64,000 nt of DNA from Rubrimonas cliftonensis (GTDB lineage: Bacteria > Pseudomonadota > Alphaproteobacteria > Rhodobacterales > Rhodobacteraceae), in contig NZ_FNQM01000008.1 of assembly GCF_900107585.1 (NCBI RefSeq), positions 1 through 64,000 on the forward strand, in the 5' to 3' direction. The notes below the pieces were generated by a model. That model searched no databases, was not told where the DNA came from, and saw nothing but the letters and a program-made list of their open reading frames with translations. Both the position numbers and the translations under genes were made by a program. Shown piece after piece: positions 28,938-35,970 of the stretch; the stretch's first letter is position 1; the number at the start of each line of letters is the position of its first letter.

Positions 28938-28956
28938 TAGAGGCGCTGCGAAGAGG

Positions 28957-30537
28957 ATGCTGACCTACTTCCCCCGCCTACTTCCCGACGAGCTGCTCTA
29001 CAGCGTCATCGCCCGCCACCACCGCCACACCTGCGAGGAGAGCCCCAAGCGCACGATCGAGGCCCTGTTCGGCGACCGCTCGGTGCGCGCGGCCGTCGAC
29101 CTGCCGGCGCGTCTCTGTGCGCTTGCGGCGCGGCTGCCGCCAGGGCTGCGGCTGACGGCGCCCAGCATCGCGCGGTGGCTCACGCTGCTGCCCTACTACG
29201 CCGCCTTCCAGAGCGCCGCCGTCCGGCGGGACGCGCTGCGCGCCATGACGCGCGGCACGACAGACGGCCTGCACATGCGCCTCGGCTTCACAGCGAGCCG
29301 GGTGCGGCCGCCGACAGCGCTGCGCCGGTGTCCGGTCTGTGACGCTGAGGCGCTGACGGAGGTCGGCGAACTCTGGTGGCGGCGCGCCCATCAGCTGCCT
29401 GGCGTGCTTGTCTGCCCCGATCACGGCGCACCGCTGATGGCGACCTCAGCGCAGCCGGCGCTTGCGGGGCAGCACGTCTTCCTCGCGGCGGCCGCGCATC
29501 CGGTCCTGATCGCCGCGGCGCCGGGATGGGCCGCCGACAGGGCCGCCATGGCGCTGCTCACCGATCCCCCGCCTGATCGCGTCGTCTACCGCGGGGCGTT
29601 GCTGGACGCGCTGGCTGTCCGGGAGCTGGCCACGCCGACCGGCTCCGTCCGACAGCGCCGGCTCGGCGCGCTGCAGGCCGAGACGTTCGCGCCGCTGGCG
29701 GATGCTCTGCCCGAGGCGCTCCGCCCGGACTGGCTGGCGGCGATCACGCGCCGGCGCCGCCATGTCTTCCACCCGCTCCACTACGTGCTGCTCGACGTCC
29801 TGCTGGACGCGGCGCCGGTGGATCGGGCGCGCCGCGTCGTGCGCCCGCGGCGCTTCCTCGCCGACGACGCGGACTTCGAAGCGCGGCTGCGCGCAGCTGT
29901 CGCGACGTCACCGGTCCTGACTCGCGTGGCGCGCGAGCTTGGCGTCGATGCGAACACCGTCCGCCGCCACGCCGCGCGTCTCGGCCTAAATGCGCCGTGG
30001 AAGCCTCTGGCGACGGCGACGCGCGGTCCCGATGCAGGAACAGACCATGATCATCGAAGGGACTGGGCCACATTGCGCGCCGCCGAGCCGACCCTGAGCC
30101 GCAAGGCGCTCCGGACCCGCCTGCCGGCGGCCCACGCATGGCTGCGCCGCCATGACCCCGACTGGCTGGCGACCCACTCTCCGCAGCTGCGCCGCCGTAC
30201 TCGTGGAAGGGCGCGGGTGGACTGGGCGGCGACCGACCGGGCGCTGGCCGCGGACATCGGGCGCGCCGCCACGCGGCTACTGGCCCAAGCGCCGCCGGTG
30301 CGGATCACATGCGCCTCGGTGGAGCGGGCGCTCGGCCGCCCCGGCTGGCTGGCGCCGCGCCGGGCGAAGCTGCCCCTCAGCGACGCGGCGGTGCGCGCCG
30401 TGTCGGAGGACGTCGGCGCCTTTCAGGCGCGCCGTCGCCTCTGGGCGGAGGGGACGCTGCTGGCGGAGGGACCCGCCCCGGACTGGCGCGTCCGTCGCCT
30501 CGCGGGTCTGCGCGCCGCGCCGCAGGGCAAGAGCTGA
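28957..30537 (+). CDS. tnsD: Site-specific target selector TnsD (TniQ family)
   Basis: A 526-aa protein expected to bind the 3' end of glmS and recruit TnsC. The start at 28957 (MLTYFPRLLPDELLYS) matches the usual TnsD beginning; upstream GTGs at 28918 and 28930 would extend it. The CCCH zinc finger is C125, C128, C153 and H156 (RCPVCDAE...VLVCPDHG), at almost the same positions as in Tn7 TnsD. The C-terminal half keeps AWLRRHDPDWL and RVDWAATDRALA, which in Tn7 belong to the DNA-recognition half. The insertion at attTn7 shows the specificity is real. Confidence 0.94.
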   Translation: MLTYFPRLLPDELLYSVIARHHRHTCEESPKRTIEALFGDRSVRAAVDLPARLCALAARLPPGLRLTAPSIARWLTLLPYYAAFQSAAVRRDALRAMTRGTTDGLHMRLGFTASRVRPPTALRRCPVCDAEALTEVGELWWRRAHQLPGVLVCPDHGAPLMATSAQPALAGQHVFLAAAAHPVLIAAAPGWAADRAAMALLTDPPPDRVVYRGALLDALAVRELATPTGSVRQRRLGALQAETFAPLADALPEALRPDWLAAITRRRRHVFHPLHYVLLDVLLDAAPVDRARRVVRPRRFLADDADFEARLRAAVATSPVLTRVARELGVDANTVRRHAARLGLNAPWKPLATATRGPDAGTDHDHRRDWATLRAAEPTLSRKALRTRLPAAHAWLRRHDPDWLATHSPQLRRRTRGRARVDWAATDRALAADIGRAATRLLAQAPPVRITCASVERALGRPGWLAPRRAKLPLSDAAVRAVSEDVGAFQARRRLWAEGTLLAEGPAPDWRVRRLAGLRAAPQGKS

Positions 30538-32433
30538 ATGGCGGTCCAGATCGAGGCCCTGAGGATCTTCGGCGAGGTCGAGATCGTCGTCATCGGCGCG
30601 CCGTTCCGCAGCGCGGACGGGTCATGGCTGATCAAGCTGATTCTGCGTTGGCGCGACAGCGACCGGCAGTCCACGGCCGTCGTTCCCATGGGCGCGCTCC
30701 CGCTTCTCTCCATCGGTCGCGTGTTCATAAGCGGCAATCGCTCCGATCTGGCCTGGACCGGCAAGGTCGCCGACATCACCATCCCCGACGTCTCGGCCTG
30801 CGAGGAGATCGAATCGGACGCTGTGCCCGGGGAATTACTCGCGCCGCTGTTCTCCAGCGCGCGGCGGCGGGGACCGCCCCAGAGCGTGTTGCTGTACCGC
30901 GTCGGAGACCGGCGCATCTACGTCCCCGCCATCGAACTGATCCGCGCGTGCCACCTGACCTGCTCGACGCTGGCGACCGCCATCCTGCGGCCGCAGGCGC
31001 TGATGGGGCTCTACCGGCCGCTGCGGCCCGGCGCGCATGAACGGCTGCGCCTCGATTTCACTGCAGCGCTGCCGGTCGGCCTGCTGCGGGGCAAGCGCGC
31101 GCCGGGCTTCGTGGAGCGCTTCGCATGGACCGCCGTGCATCCCGAGGGCCGCAGGAGCTGGGACAGCGTGGCGCGCCTCTCGCCCGGGTCGGGCAGCCTG
31201 CGCATCGCGCCGCCGGCCCTCATCGGCTCGGAATGGCGTGTGCGCATGATCGAGGCCGATAACGCGGCGCTGGTGCTTGAGATCGCGTCCATCACCGGCA
31301 AGGAGCAGGTCGCCGAAGAAATCGTCTACACCCATCCGAAGCTGATCCGCTACGTGCGCACCGTGACCCGGACCGACGTCGGGACCGCCGCCACCAGCCG
31401 CGCCGAGAATGCCGGCGCAAAAGGCGAGACGTCGACCGAGCCGTTCGATGGCGAGGTCTCGGAGGAAGAAGGTAGTTCGGATGCGGGCGAAGGCGGCGCG
31501 GAGCGCCTGATCGTCGAGACCGAGGCGGCGACGCGCATGGCGGACCCGTCGGTCGTCTCCATCGAGGGCAATGCGCACGAGTTCGACCGGACGATCCCGA
31601 TCCGTGACATCCGCTTTGAGGTGGAGGCGACCAAGGGTAAGCGCGCCAAGATGATCGTCACGGACGACGAGGATGAGGACGATGACGACGGCGAGACCGG
31701 CATCAGGACAGTACGCCGCGCAAGCGGCGGCGCGCTAGATGGGTCGCAGGCCGCCGGCTCTGGAGACGCCGGGCCACGCAGGACGATGAGCGAAGCCGGC
31801 GAGACCAAGCCCGCACCGGCGAAGCCCGCCGCCATGGTGCGCCGCAAGGTGACGGTCGCCGAGCCCGAGCCCGGTGCGGAGTTGGACCAGATCGAGTTCA
31901 GCACGCTCGAAAAGATGGACACCGACTATGTCGGCGCGCTCGGCCCGCTGGTCGAGGTCCTGCGCCGGATGGATGCAATGCTGCCCACCGTCCGCGTCTC
32001 CTCCTCGCTGACGCCGCTGCCGGAGGGCCGCGCGATCTCGCGCATCGGGGCCGCCCGCTTCGATCGCAGGCCGGCGCTGGTCGCCGTGCTCTGGCCTGCG
32101 GACCGCGGCCCGACGCTGCTGATCGACGTCGATCACAGCGGCGGCGTCTCCGTGGCGATGCTCGCGCTGCGCTACGGTCCGGACGCGACTATGGCGGCCA
32201 TTGAGGAAGACGTGAAGGCGATGCTGACCGCGCTCGCCACCAACGGTTTCTGGGTGATGGAGACGCTGCAGGAGCAGATCGACGCCGGCGCGGTCGCCGT
32301 CGAGCGCCTGGTGAAGGTCCTGCGCCGCACCCGCAGCGCCGAGCACCCCGACTACATCAACCGCTGGGTCCTGACGCTCATCGAGCGGCTGGGGTTTCAG
32401 GACGAGATGCGGTCTGGTGACGCAGGCCTTTGA
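30538..32433 (+). CDS. tnsE: TnsE-like target selector
   Basis: A 631-aa protein, longer than Tn7 TnsE (538 aa). TnsE directs insertion into lagging-strand DNA of mobile plasmids through the beta clamp. The N-terminus (VEIVVIGAPFRSADGSWLI), the segment YVPAIELIRACHL and the C-terminal HPDYINRWVLTLIERLG match the Tn7 TnsE layout. Residues 130-140 (PAIELIRACHL) align with the clamp-binding motif of Tn7 TnsE, with H in place of the penultimate aromatic residue. Residues about 290-445 are a long, mainly acidic, probably disordered linker (TDDEDEDDDDGETG), which explains the extra length. It abuts the tnsD stop. Identification rests on position and these alignments. Confidence 0.85.
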   Translation: MAVQIEALRIFGEVEIVVIGAPFRSADGSWLIKLILRWRDSDRQSTAVVPMGALPLLSIGRVFISGNRSDLAWTGKVADITIPDVSACEEIESDAVPGELLAPLFSSARRRGPPQSVLLYRVGDRRIYVPAIELIRACHLTCSTLATAILRPQALMGLYRPLRPGAHERLRLDFTAALPVGLLRGKRAPGFVERFAWTAVHPEGRRSWDSVARLSPGSGSLRIAPPALIGSEWRVRMIEADNAALVLEIASITGKEQVAEEIVYTHPKLIRYVRTVTRTDVGTAATSRAENAGAKGETSTEPFDGEVSEEEGSSDAGEGGAERLIVETEAATRMADPSVVSIEGNAHEFDRTIPIRDIRFEVEATKGKRAKMIVTDDEDEDDDDGETGIRTVRRASGGALDGSQAAGSGDAGPRRTMSEAGETKPAPAKPAAMVRRKVTVAEPEPGAELDQIEFSTLEKMDTDYVGALGPLVEVLRRMDAMLPTVRVSSSLTPLPEGRAISRIGAARFDRRPALVAVLWPADRGPTLLIDVDHSGGVSVAMLALRYGPDATMAAIEEDVKAMLTALATNGFWVMETLQEQIDAGAVAVERLVKVLRRTRSAEHPDYINRWVLTLIERLGFQDEMRSGDAGL

Positions 32434-32467
32434 ATCTTTGATGTGGCTTTGGCCAGAGAAGCCGACC

Positions 32468-33037
32468 TCATCGCCACATCCGGTCGCTGATCTCACGCTG
32501 CTCGTCGCCAAGCGCGTTGGCGTAGATTGCGGTCACCTCCAGCGAGCCGTGCCCCATCCATTTAGCGAGCATGTTGAGCGGCACCCCGTTGACGACGGCG
32601 TTGACGCCGTAGCCGTGTCGAAATCCCTTCGGGGCCGCATGGGGTCCGTCGGCGACGCCGGCATCGGCGAGCACGGCCTTCACGCGCCGCCAAGCCGTCG
32701 TCCGCGACCAGGACCAAAGGCGGTCGTCCTGCGCCGCGCCGCGCTCGCGCAGACCGTGCACGAGGTCGAGCAGTTCGGTGAGGGGCTCGGGCACGGGCAC
32801 GATGCGATAGATGCCCCGGCGGCGTTTCTTGAGCGTCTCGAAGGTCAGGGTCCGGTCGGCGAGGTCAACCCGGCGGCGTGTGAGACCGAGCACTTCGGAG
32901 ATCCGCGCGCCGCTGTAGTGCAGCGTCTCGCAGAAGCTGCGGATCTCGCGCGGCGCCGATTTCGCCGCGACGAGAAACGCCTCGCGCTCCCGGCGGTTGA
33001 GATACAGTCTTTCGCCGTGCGCATCGAACAAGCTCAT
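32468..33037 (-). CDS. Short tyrosine recombinase
   Basis: A 189-aa protein with only the catalytic domain of a phage-integrase family enzyme; the usual N-terminal core-binding domain is absent. Catalytic residues are R45 (SGARISEVL), K70 or K71, R140 in PKGFRHGYG (K137 replaces the usual His), H163 (WMGHGSLEVT) and the nucleophile Y172 (AIYANA). It faces tnsE from the cargo side. A role in cointegrate resolution or in cassette exchange within the element is possible but not shown. The ribosome site is weak. Confidence 0.88.
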   Translation of the reverse strand: MSLFDAHGERLYLNRREREAFLVAAKSAPREIRSFCETLHYSGARISEVLGLTRRRVDLADRTLTFETLKKRRRGIYRIVPVPEPLTELLDLVHGLRERGAAQDDRLWSWSRTTAWRRVKAVLADAGVADGPHAAPKGFRHGYGVNAVVNGVPLNMLAKWMGHGSLEVTAIYANALGDEQREISDRMWR

Positions 33038-33221
33038 GGCGGACCGTTCTCACAAAATCTGTTTCGCTCGCAACCCACGCGCTGCGCGGCGCACGGCTTG
33101 AAACGGGTGGCCTCGACGCCGCCATATCAAGCGCTTGCCGGCGCCGCGCCGCGAACGCGGGCGTGTAACGGTATTATTCGAAAGGTTTCAACCGAAATGC
33201 GTTTGATGACGTTCATGGCCC

Positions 33222-33241
33222 CACGCCCTATCATGGGCGTG
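33222..33241. promoter_or_regulatory. Inverted repeat upstream of Uma2 nuclease gene
   Basis: CACGCCC-6 nt-GGGCGTG is a perfect 7-bp inverted repeat ending 22 bp before the preferred start at 33264. It could be an operator or a 5' hairpin. Nothing else supports it. Confidence 0.35.
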
Positions 33242-33263
33242 CTGTCGGATGACGGAGGCGGTG

Positions 33264-33857
33264 ATGACCTTGCAGACGCTCGCGTTCAAGCGGCCCGCCA
33301 CCTATCAGGACGTTCTCGACGCGCCGGCTCATCTCGTCGCCGAACTGCTCGACGGCGCGCTCCATCTGCAGCCGCGTCCCGGAGCGCGCCATGCCCGCGC
33401 CGCCTCTCGCCTCGGCGTGAAGCTCGGCGGTTTTGACGACGACGGACCGGGCGGATGGTGGCTGCTGGACGAGCCGGAGATCCATCTCGGCGACCATGTT
33501 CTCGTGCCTGATCTCGCCGGATGGCGACGCGCGAACATGCCGGCGTTTCCGGATGCCCCAGCGATTGATCTGGCGCCGGATTGGATCTGCGAGGTGCTCT
33601 CGCCGTCGACCCGTCGACTCGATCTCGGCGTGAAGCGCGATGTCTATGGCGCGCATGGCGTGTCTCACCTGTGGTTTGTCGACCCTGACGCGCAGACGCT
33701 TGAGGCCTTCGCCTGCCGCGGTGGCGCATGGGTGCTTTTGGCCACGCTCACCGGCGACGCGATGGTCCGACTCGCTCCGTTTGAGGAGGCGATCTTCTCG
33801 CTCAGCGCGCTGTGGCCGCCGAGCAAGCCGGAACCACCGCAGAGCGAGGACATTTAA
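33264..33857 (+). CDS. Uma2-family (DUF820) PD-(D/E)XK nuclease-like protein
   Basis: A 197-aa protein starting at 33264 because GGAGG lies about 6 nt upstream; an ATG at 33249 would add five residues. The Uma2 pattern is visible: AELLDGAL near the N-terminus, VLVPDLAGW (metal-binding D), then WICEVLSPSTRRLDLGVKRDVY with E and K of the nuclease core, and VSHLWFVDPDAQTLE. Members are putative endonucleases of unknown biological role. It is the last gene before the transposon left end, hence cargo. A defence function is a guess. Confidence 0.88.
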   Translation: MTLQTLAFKRPATYQDVLDAPAHLVAELLDGALHLQPRPGARHARAASRLGVKLGGFDDDGPGGWWLLDEPEIHLGDHVLVPDLAGWRRANMPAFPDAPAIDLAPDWICEVLSPSTRRLDLGVKRDVYGAHGVSHLWFVDPDAQTLEAFACRGGAWVLLATLTGDAMVRLAPFEEAIFSLSALWPPSKPEPPQSEDI

Positions 33858-33864
33858 GCTCTAC

Positions 33865-34013
33865 GAGAGCAAACTTTTTTGCGATGCGCTGGGAGATCTA
33901 GCGGGCGGGCCATACAGTTAGGAGCAAACTTTCAGCATTCTGAGGCCGTCGCCAGCGCCCAAAAACACAGTCTTTTCAGAAGCGTGCCGCTCGATCTTTT
34001 TTGTCATTCAACA
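33865..34013 (-). promoter_or_regulatory. Transposon left end with three spaced TnsB-like sites
   Basis: Reading inward from ACA at 34013, related sites lie at about 33985-34013, 33921-33940 (GGAGCAAACTTTCAGC) and 33865-33884 (GAGAGCAAACTTTTTTGCGA). The innermost matches the first right-end site at 16 of 20 positions. Three separated sites over about 150 bp is the Tn7 left-end layout. Confidence 0.78.
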
Positions 34014-34018
34014 GCCCC
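34014..34018. repeat. Target-site duplication GCCCC, distal side
   Basis: Directly follows the terminal ACA; identical to 24215-24219. Confidence 0.88.
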
Positions 34019-34098
34019 GATCGCCGGGAACGAAGCCGGGATCTGAAGCAGGACGTCCGGCGTGCGTCCGTCCGCGCCGGGGAAGGCGCGCCGGCCGT

Positions 34099-35157
34099 TC
34101 ATCCGGCGCGCACGGTCCAGTCGGTCCACCAGCGCGCGAACCGCCGCACCCCTTCCGCGAGCGTCACCTGCGGGACGAACCCGGTCGCGCGCTCGAGGTC
34201 GGCGACGTCGGCGGCGGTGGCGGCGACGTCGCCGGGCTGGGCGGGGACGAGCCGGACCTCGGCCTTGCGGCCCAGCTCGGCTTCGAGCGCGGCGACGAGG
34301 GCGCGCACCGGCGCGGGTTCGGCGCGGCCGATGTTGTAGACGCGGTGCGGCGCCCAGCTGCGCGCGGGGTCGGGGTTCATGCGGTCGAAGCCGGGATCCG
34401 GCGCCGGGGCCAGCGGCGCAAGCCGCAGCAGGCTCTCCACCACGTCGTCGACATAGGTGAAGTCGCGGCTGACCTCGCCCATGTTGTAGAGCTCCAGCGT
34501 CCGGCCCGCCATGATCGCCTCGGCGAAGGACCAGTAGGCCATGTCCGGCCGCCCCCAGGGCCCGTAGACGGTGAAGAAGCGCAGCCCCGTCGCCGGAAGC
34601 GCGTAGAGGTGGCTGTAGGCGTGCGCCATCAGCTCGTTCGCCTTCTTGGTCGCGGCGTAGAGGCTGACAGGATGATCGACGCCGTCGCGGGGCGACAGCG
34701 GCAGCCTGGCGTTGCCGCCATAGACCGAACTCGACGAGGCGTAGACGAGATGGGCCGGCGCGGCCGCGCGGCACGCCTCCAGCACGTTGAGAAACCCGGT
34801 GAGGTTGCTGTCGGCGTAGGCGCCGGGATTGGTCAGCGAGTGCCGCACGCCGGCCTGCGCGGCGAGATGGATCACGCGGCGCGGCGCGCCGGCCGCGTCG
34901 AAGGCGGCGCCTAGGGCCCGCGCGTCCGCGAGATCGCCCTCGATGAAGCGGAAGCCGGGCCGGCCCGACAGCCGCTCCAGCCGGGCGCGCTTCAGCCGCA
35001 CGTCGTAATAGTCGTTCACGTTGTCGAAGCCGACCACGGCGAGGCCGGCCTCCAGCAGCCGCTCGGCGACATGCATGCCGATGAAGCCGGCGGCGCCCGT
35101 GACCAGGACGGGCGGCTCGTCGCGGAGGTGCTCCGCCCAGGCTGCGGGGTCTGTCAT
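34099..35157 (-). CDS. UDP-glucuronate 4-epimerase-like NAD-dependent epimerase
   Basis: A 352-aa short-chain dehydrogenase-fold epimerase. Seen are the NAD loop GAAGFIG (21-27), FDNVNDYYDVRLKRARLERL typical of UDP-glucuronate epimerases, HLAAQAGVRHSL, the SSSVYGG loop and the catalytic Y167/K171 (YAATKK). It would turn UDP-glucuronate into UDP-galacturonate in the cytoplasm, downstream of the UDP-glucose dehydrogenase at 53269. Its stop lies 81 bp past the transposon target duplication. An RBS was not confirmed. UDP-glucose 4-epimerase activity is less likely. Confidence 0.87.
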   Translation of the reverse strand: MTDPAAWAEHLRDEPPVLVTGAAGFIGMHVAERLLEAGLAVVGFDNVNDYYDVRLKRARLERLSGRPGFRFIEGDLADARALGAAFDAAGAPRRVIHLAAQAGVRHSLTNPGAYADSNLTGFLNVLEACRAAAPAHLVYASSSSVYGGNARLPLSPRDGVDHPVSLYAATKKANELMAHAYSHLYALPATGLRFFTVYGPWGRPDMAYWSFAEAIMAGRTLELYNMGEVSRDFTYVDDVVESLLRLAPLAPAPDPGFDRMNPDPARSWAPHRVYNIGRAEPAPVRALVAALEAELGRKAEVRLVPAQPGDVAATAADVADLERATGFVPQVTLAEGVRRFARWWTDWTVRAG

Positions 35158-35316
35158 GGCGGGATCCCTGATCGCGGCCGTCCGCCAGGATTGCGTCCGT
35201 CGCAGGGCTTTTCTTCGAGCGCCGCATCAATGGACGATGCGGGCGGCGTTGTCGAGCGCCGCCGCCGGCCTGCGCGTTTCATCGCCCGTTAATCGGCGCG
35301 GGGCACAGTCCTCGCC

Positions 35317-35610
35317 ATGAAACACGGACCCATCAAGGTGCTCGCCGCGGGTTACGGCCTCGGCGTCGCGGCGGGAGCGGCCGTCTGGACGACGGGCGGC
35401 TCGATCCTTGCTTCGGCCGCGACGGCGTGGCTGGGCGGCGCCGCGGCGACCCTTGCGCTGGCGGCGATCCCCGCCACGCGCCGGCTTCTGGCCGATGCGG
35501 GCCGGGGCGCGGCCGCCGAGGACGAACGCGCGCTCGCCGAGGCGGTCCGTCGCTGGGAGGACGAACGCCTTGGCGTCTCCGCAAAGGCCGAGCGCCGCCG
35601 TTTCGGCTGA
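35317..35610 (+). CDS. Small membrane-associated hypothetical protein
   Basis: A 97-aa protein with two short Ala/Gly-rich hydrophobic stretches (GYGLGVAAGAAVW and WLGGAAATLALAAI) and a charged C-terminus (EDERALAEAVRRWEDERLG). Codon use fits a real gene and the start lies in the divergent gap from the epimerase. No clear ribosome site and no family recognised. Confidence 0.5.
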   Translation: MKHGPIKVLAAGYGLGVAAGAAVWTTGGSILASAATAWLGGAAATLALAAIPATRRLLADAGRGAAAEDERALAEAVRRWEDERLGVSAKAERRRFG

Positions 35611-35970
35611 GGCGCCGTAGCGCCCGGCGGTCGCCCGTCCGCGGCGGGCCGGGAACTTGCGCCGTGGCGCGTTTCGCCATGACCGCCTCAAGAATCCCGG
35701 AGCACAAATACTCCTATCCGATAGGCACCGTTTCCACTGCGCACTGAAGCATTGTGACACGACTTGTAATTCGAAATATGCGCATATTGTGGCGATTTCT
35801 GCGAATAGCAGCCTTTTTTTGTCGCGGATGTTAACAAAAAGTTCTGGTGAGATAAAATCCGGTTCGTTACAAGTCTCGTTAACCGAGTCGCCTTATCCAC
35901 CATCCCAAACGCAGCATCGTCGGGTTGAGCCCGATTTCTGTGGAAACTCATCTCGTGGAGTTGTTCCTGC
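35611..35970. other. 360-bp intergenic, AT-rich promoter region
   Basis: No gene is supported. The right half is markedly AT-richer than its surroundings. It contains CCTATCCGATAGG (35713-35725), an inverted repeat with a 1-nt centre, and the 12-bp palindrome ATATGCGCATAT (35776-35787). Both could be operators for the beta-helix gene at 35971. Confidence 0.45.

Larger units (their letters stand above)
24220..34013 (+). mobile_element. Complete Tn7-type transposon, tnsABCDE, 9.8 kb
   Basis: The element starts TGTCGAAT and ends ATTCAACA, with imperfect inverted ends (18 of 22 bases match), and is flanked by GCCCC direct repeats. It holds tnsA, tnsB, tnsC, tnsD and tnsE in that order with overlapping or abutting frames, then a convergent tyrosine recombinase and a Uma2 nuclease. 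The tnsA end lies next to glmS, the orientation known for Tn7. All transposition genes look intact, so it could still be active. The cargo is only about 1.6 kb. Confidence 0.95.

Noticed and set aside
24220-34013. CRISPR-associated (CAST-type) Tn7 element
   Set aside because: No cas genes or repeat array in the element; targeting is by TnsD and TnsE.
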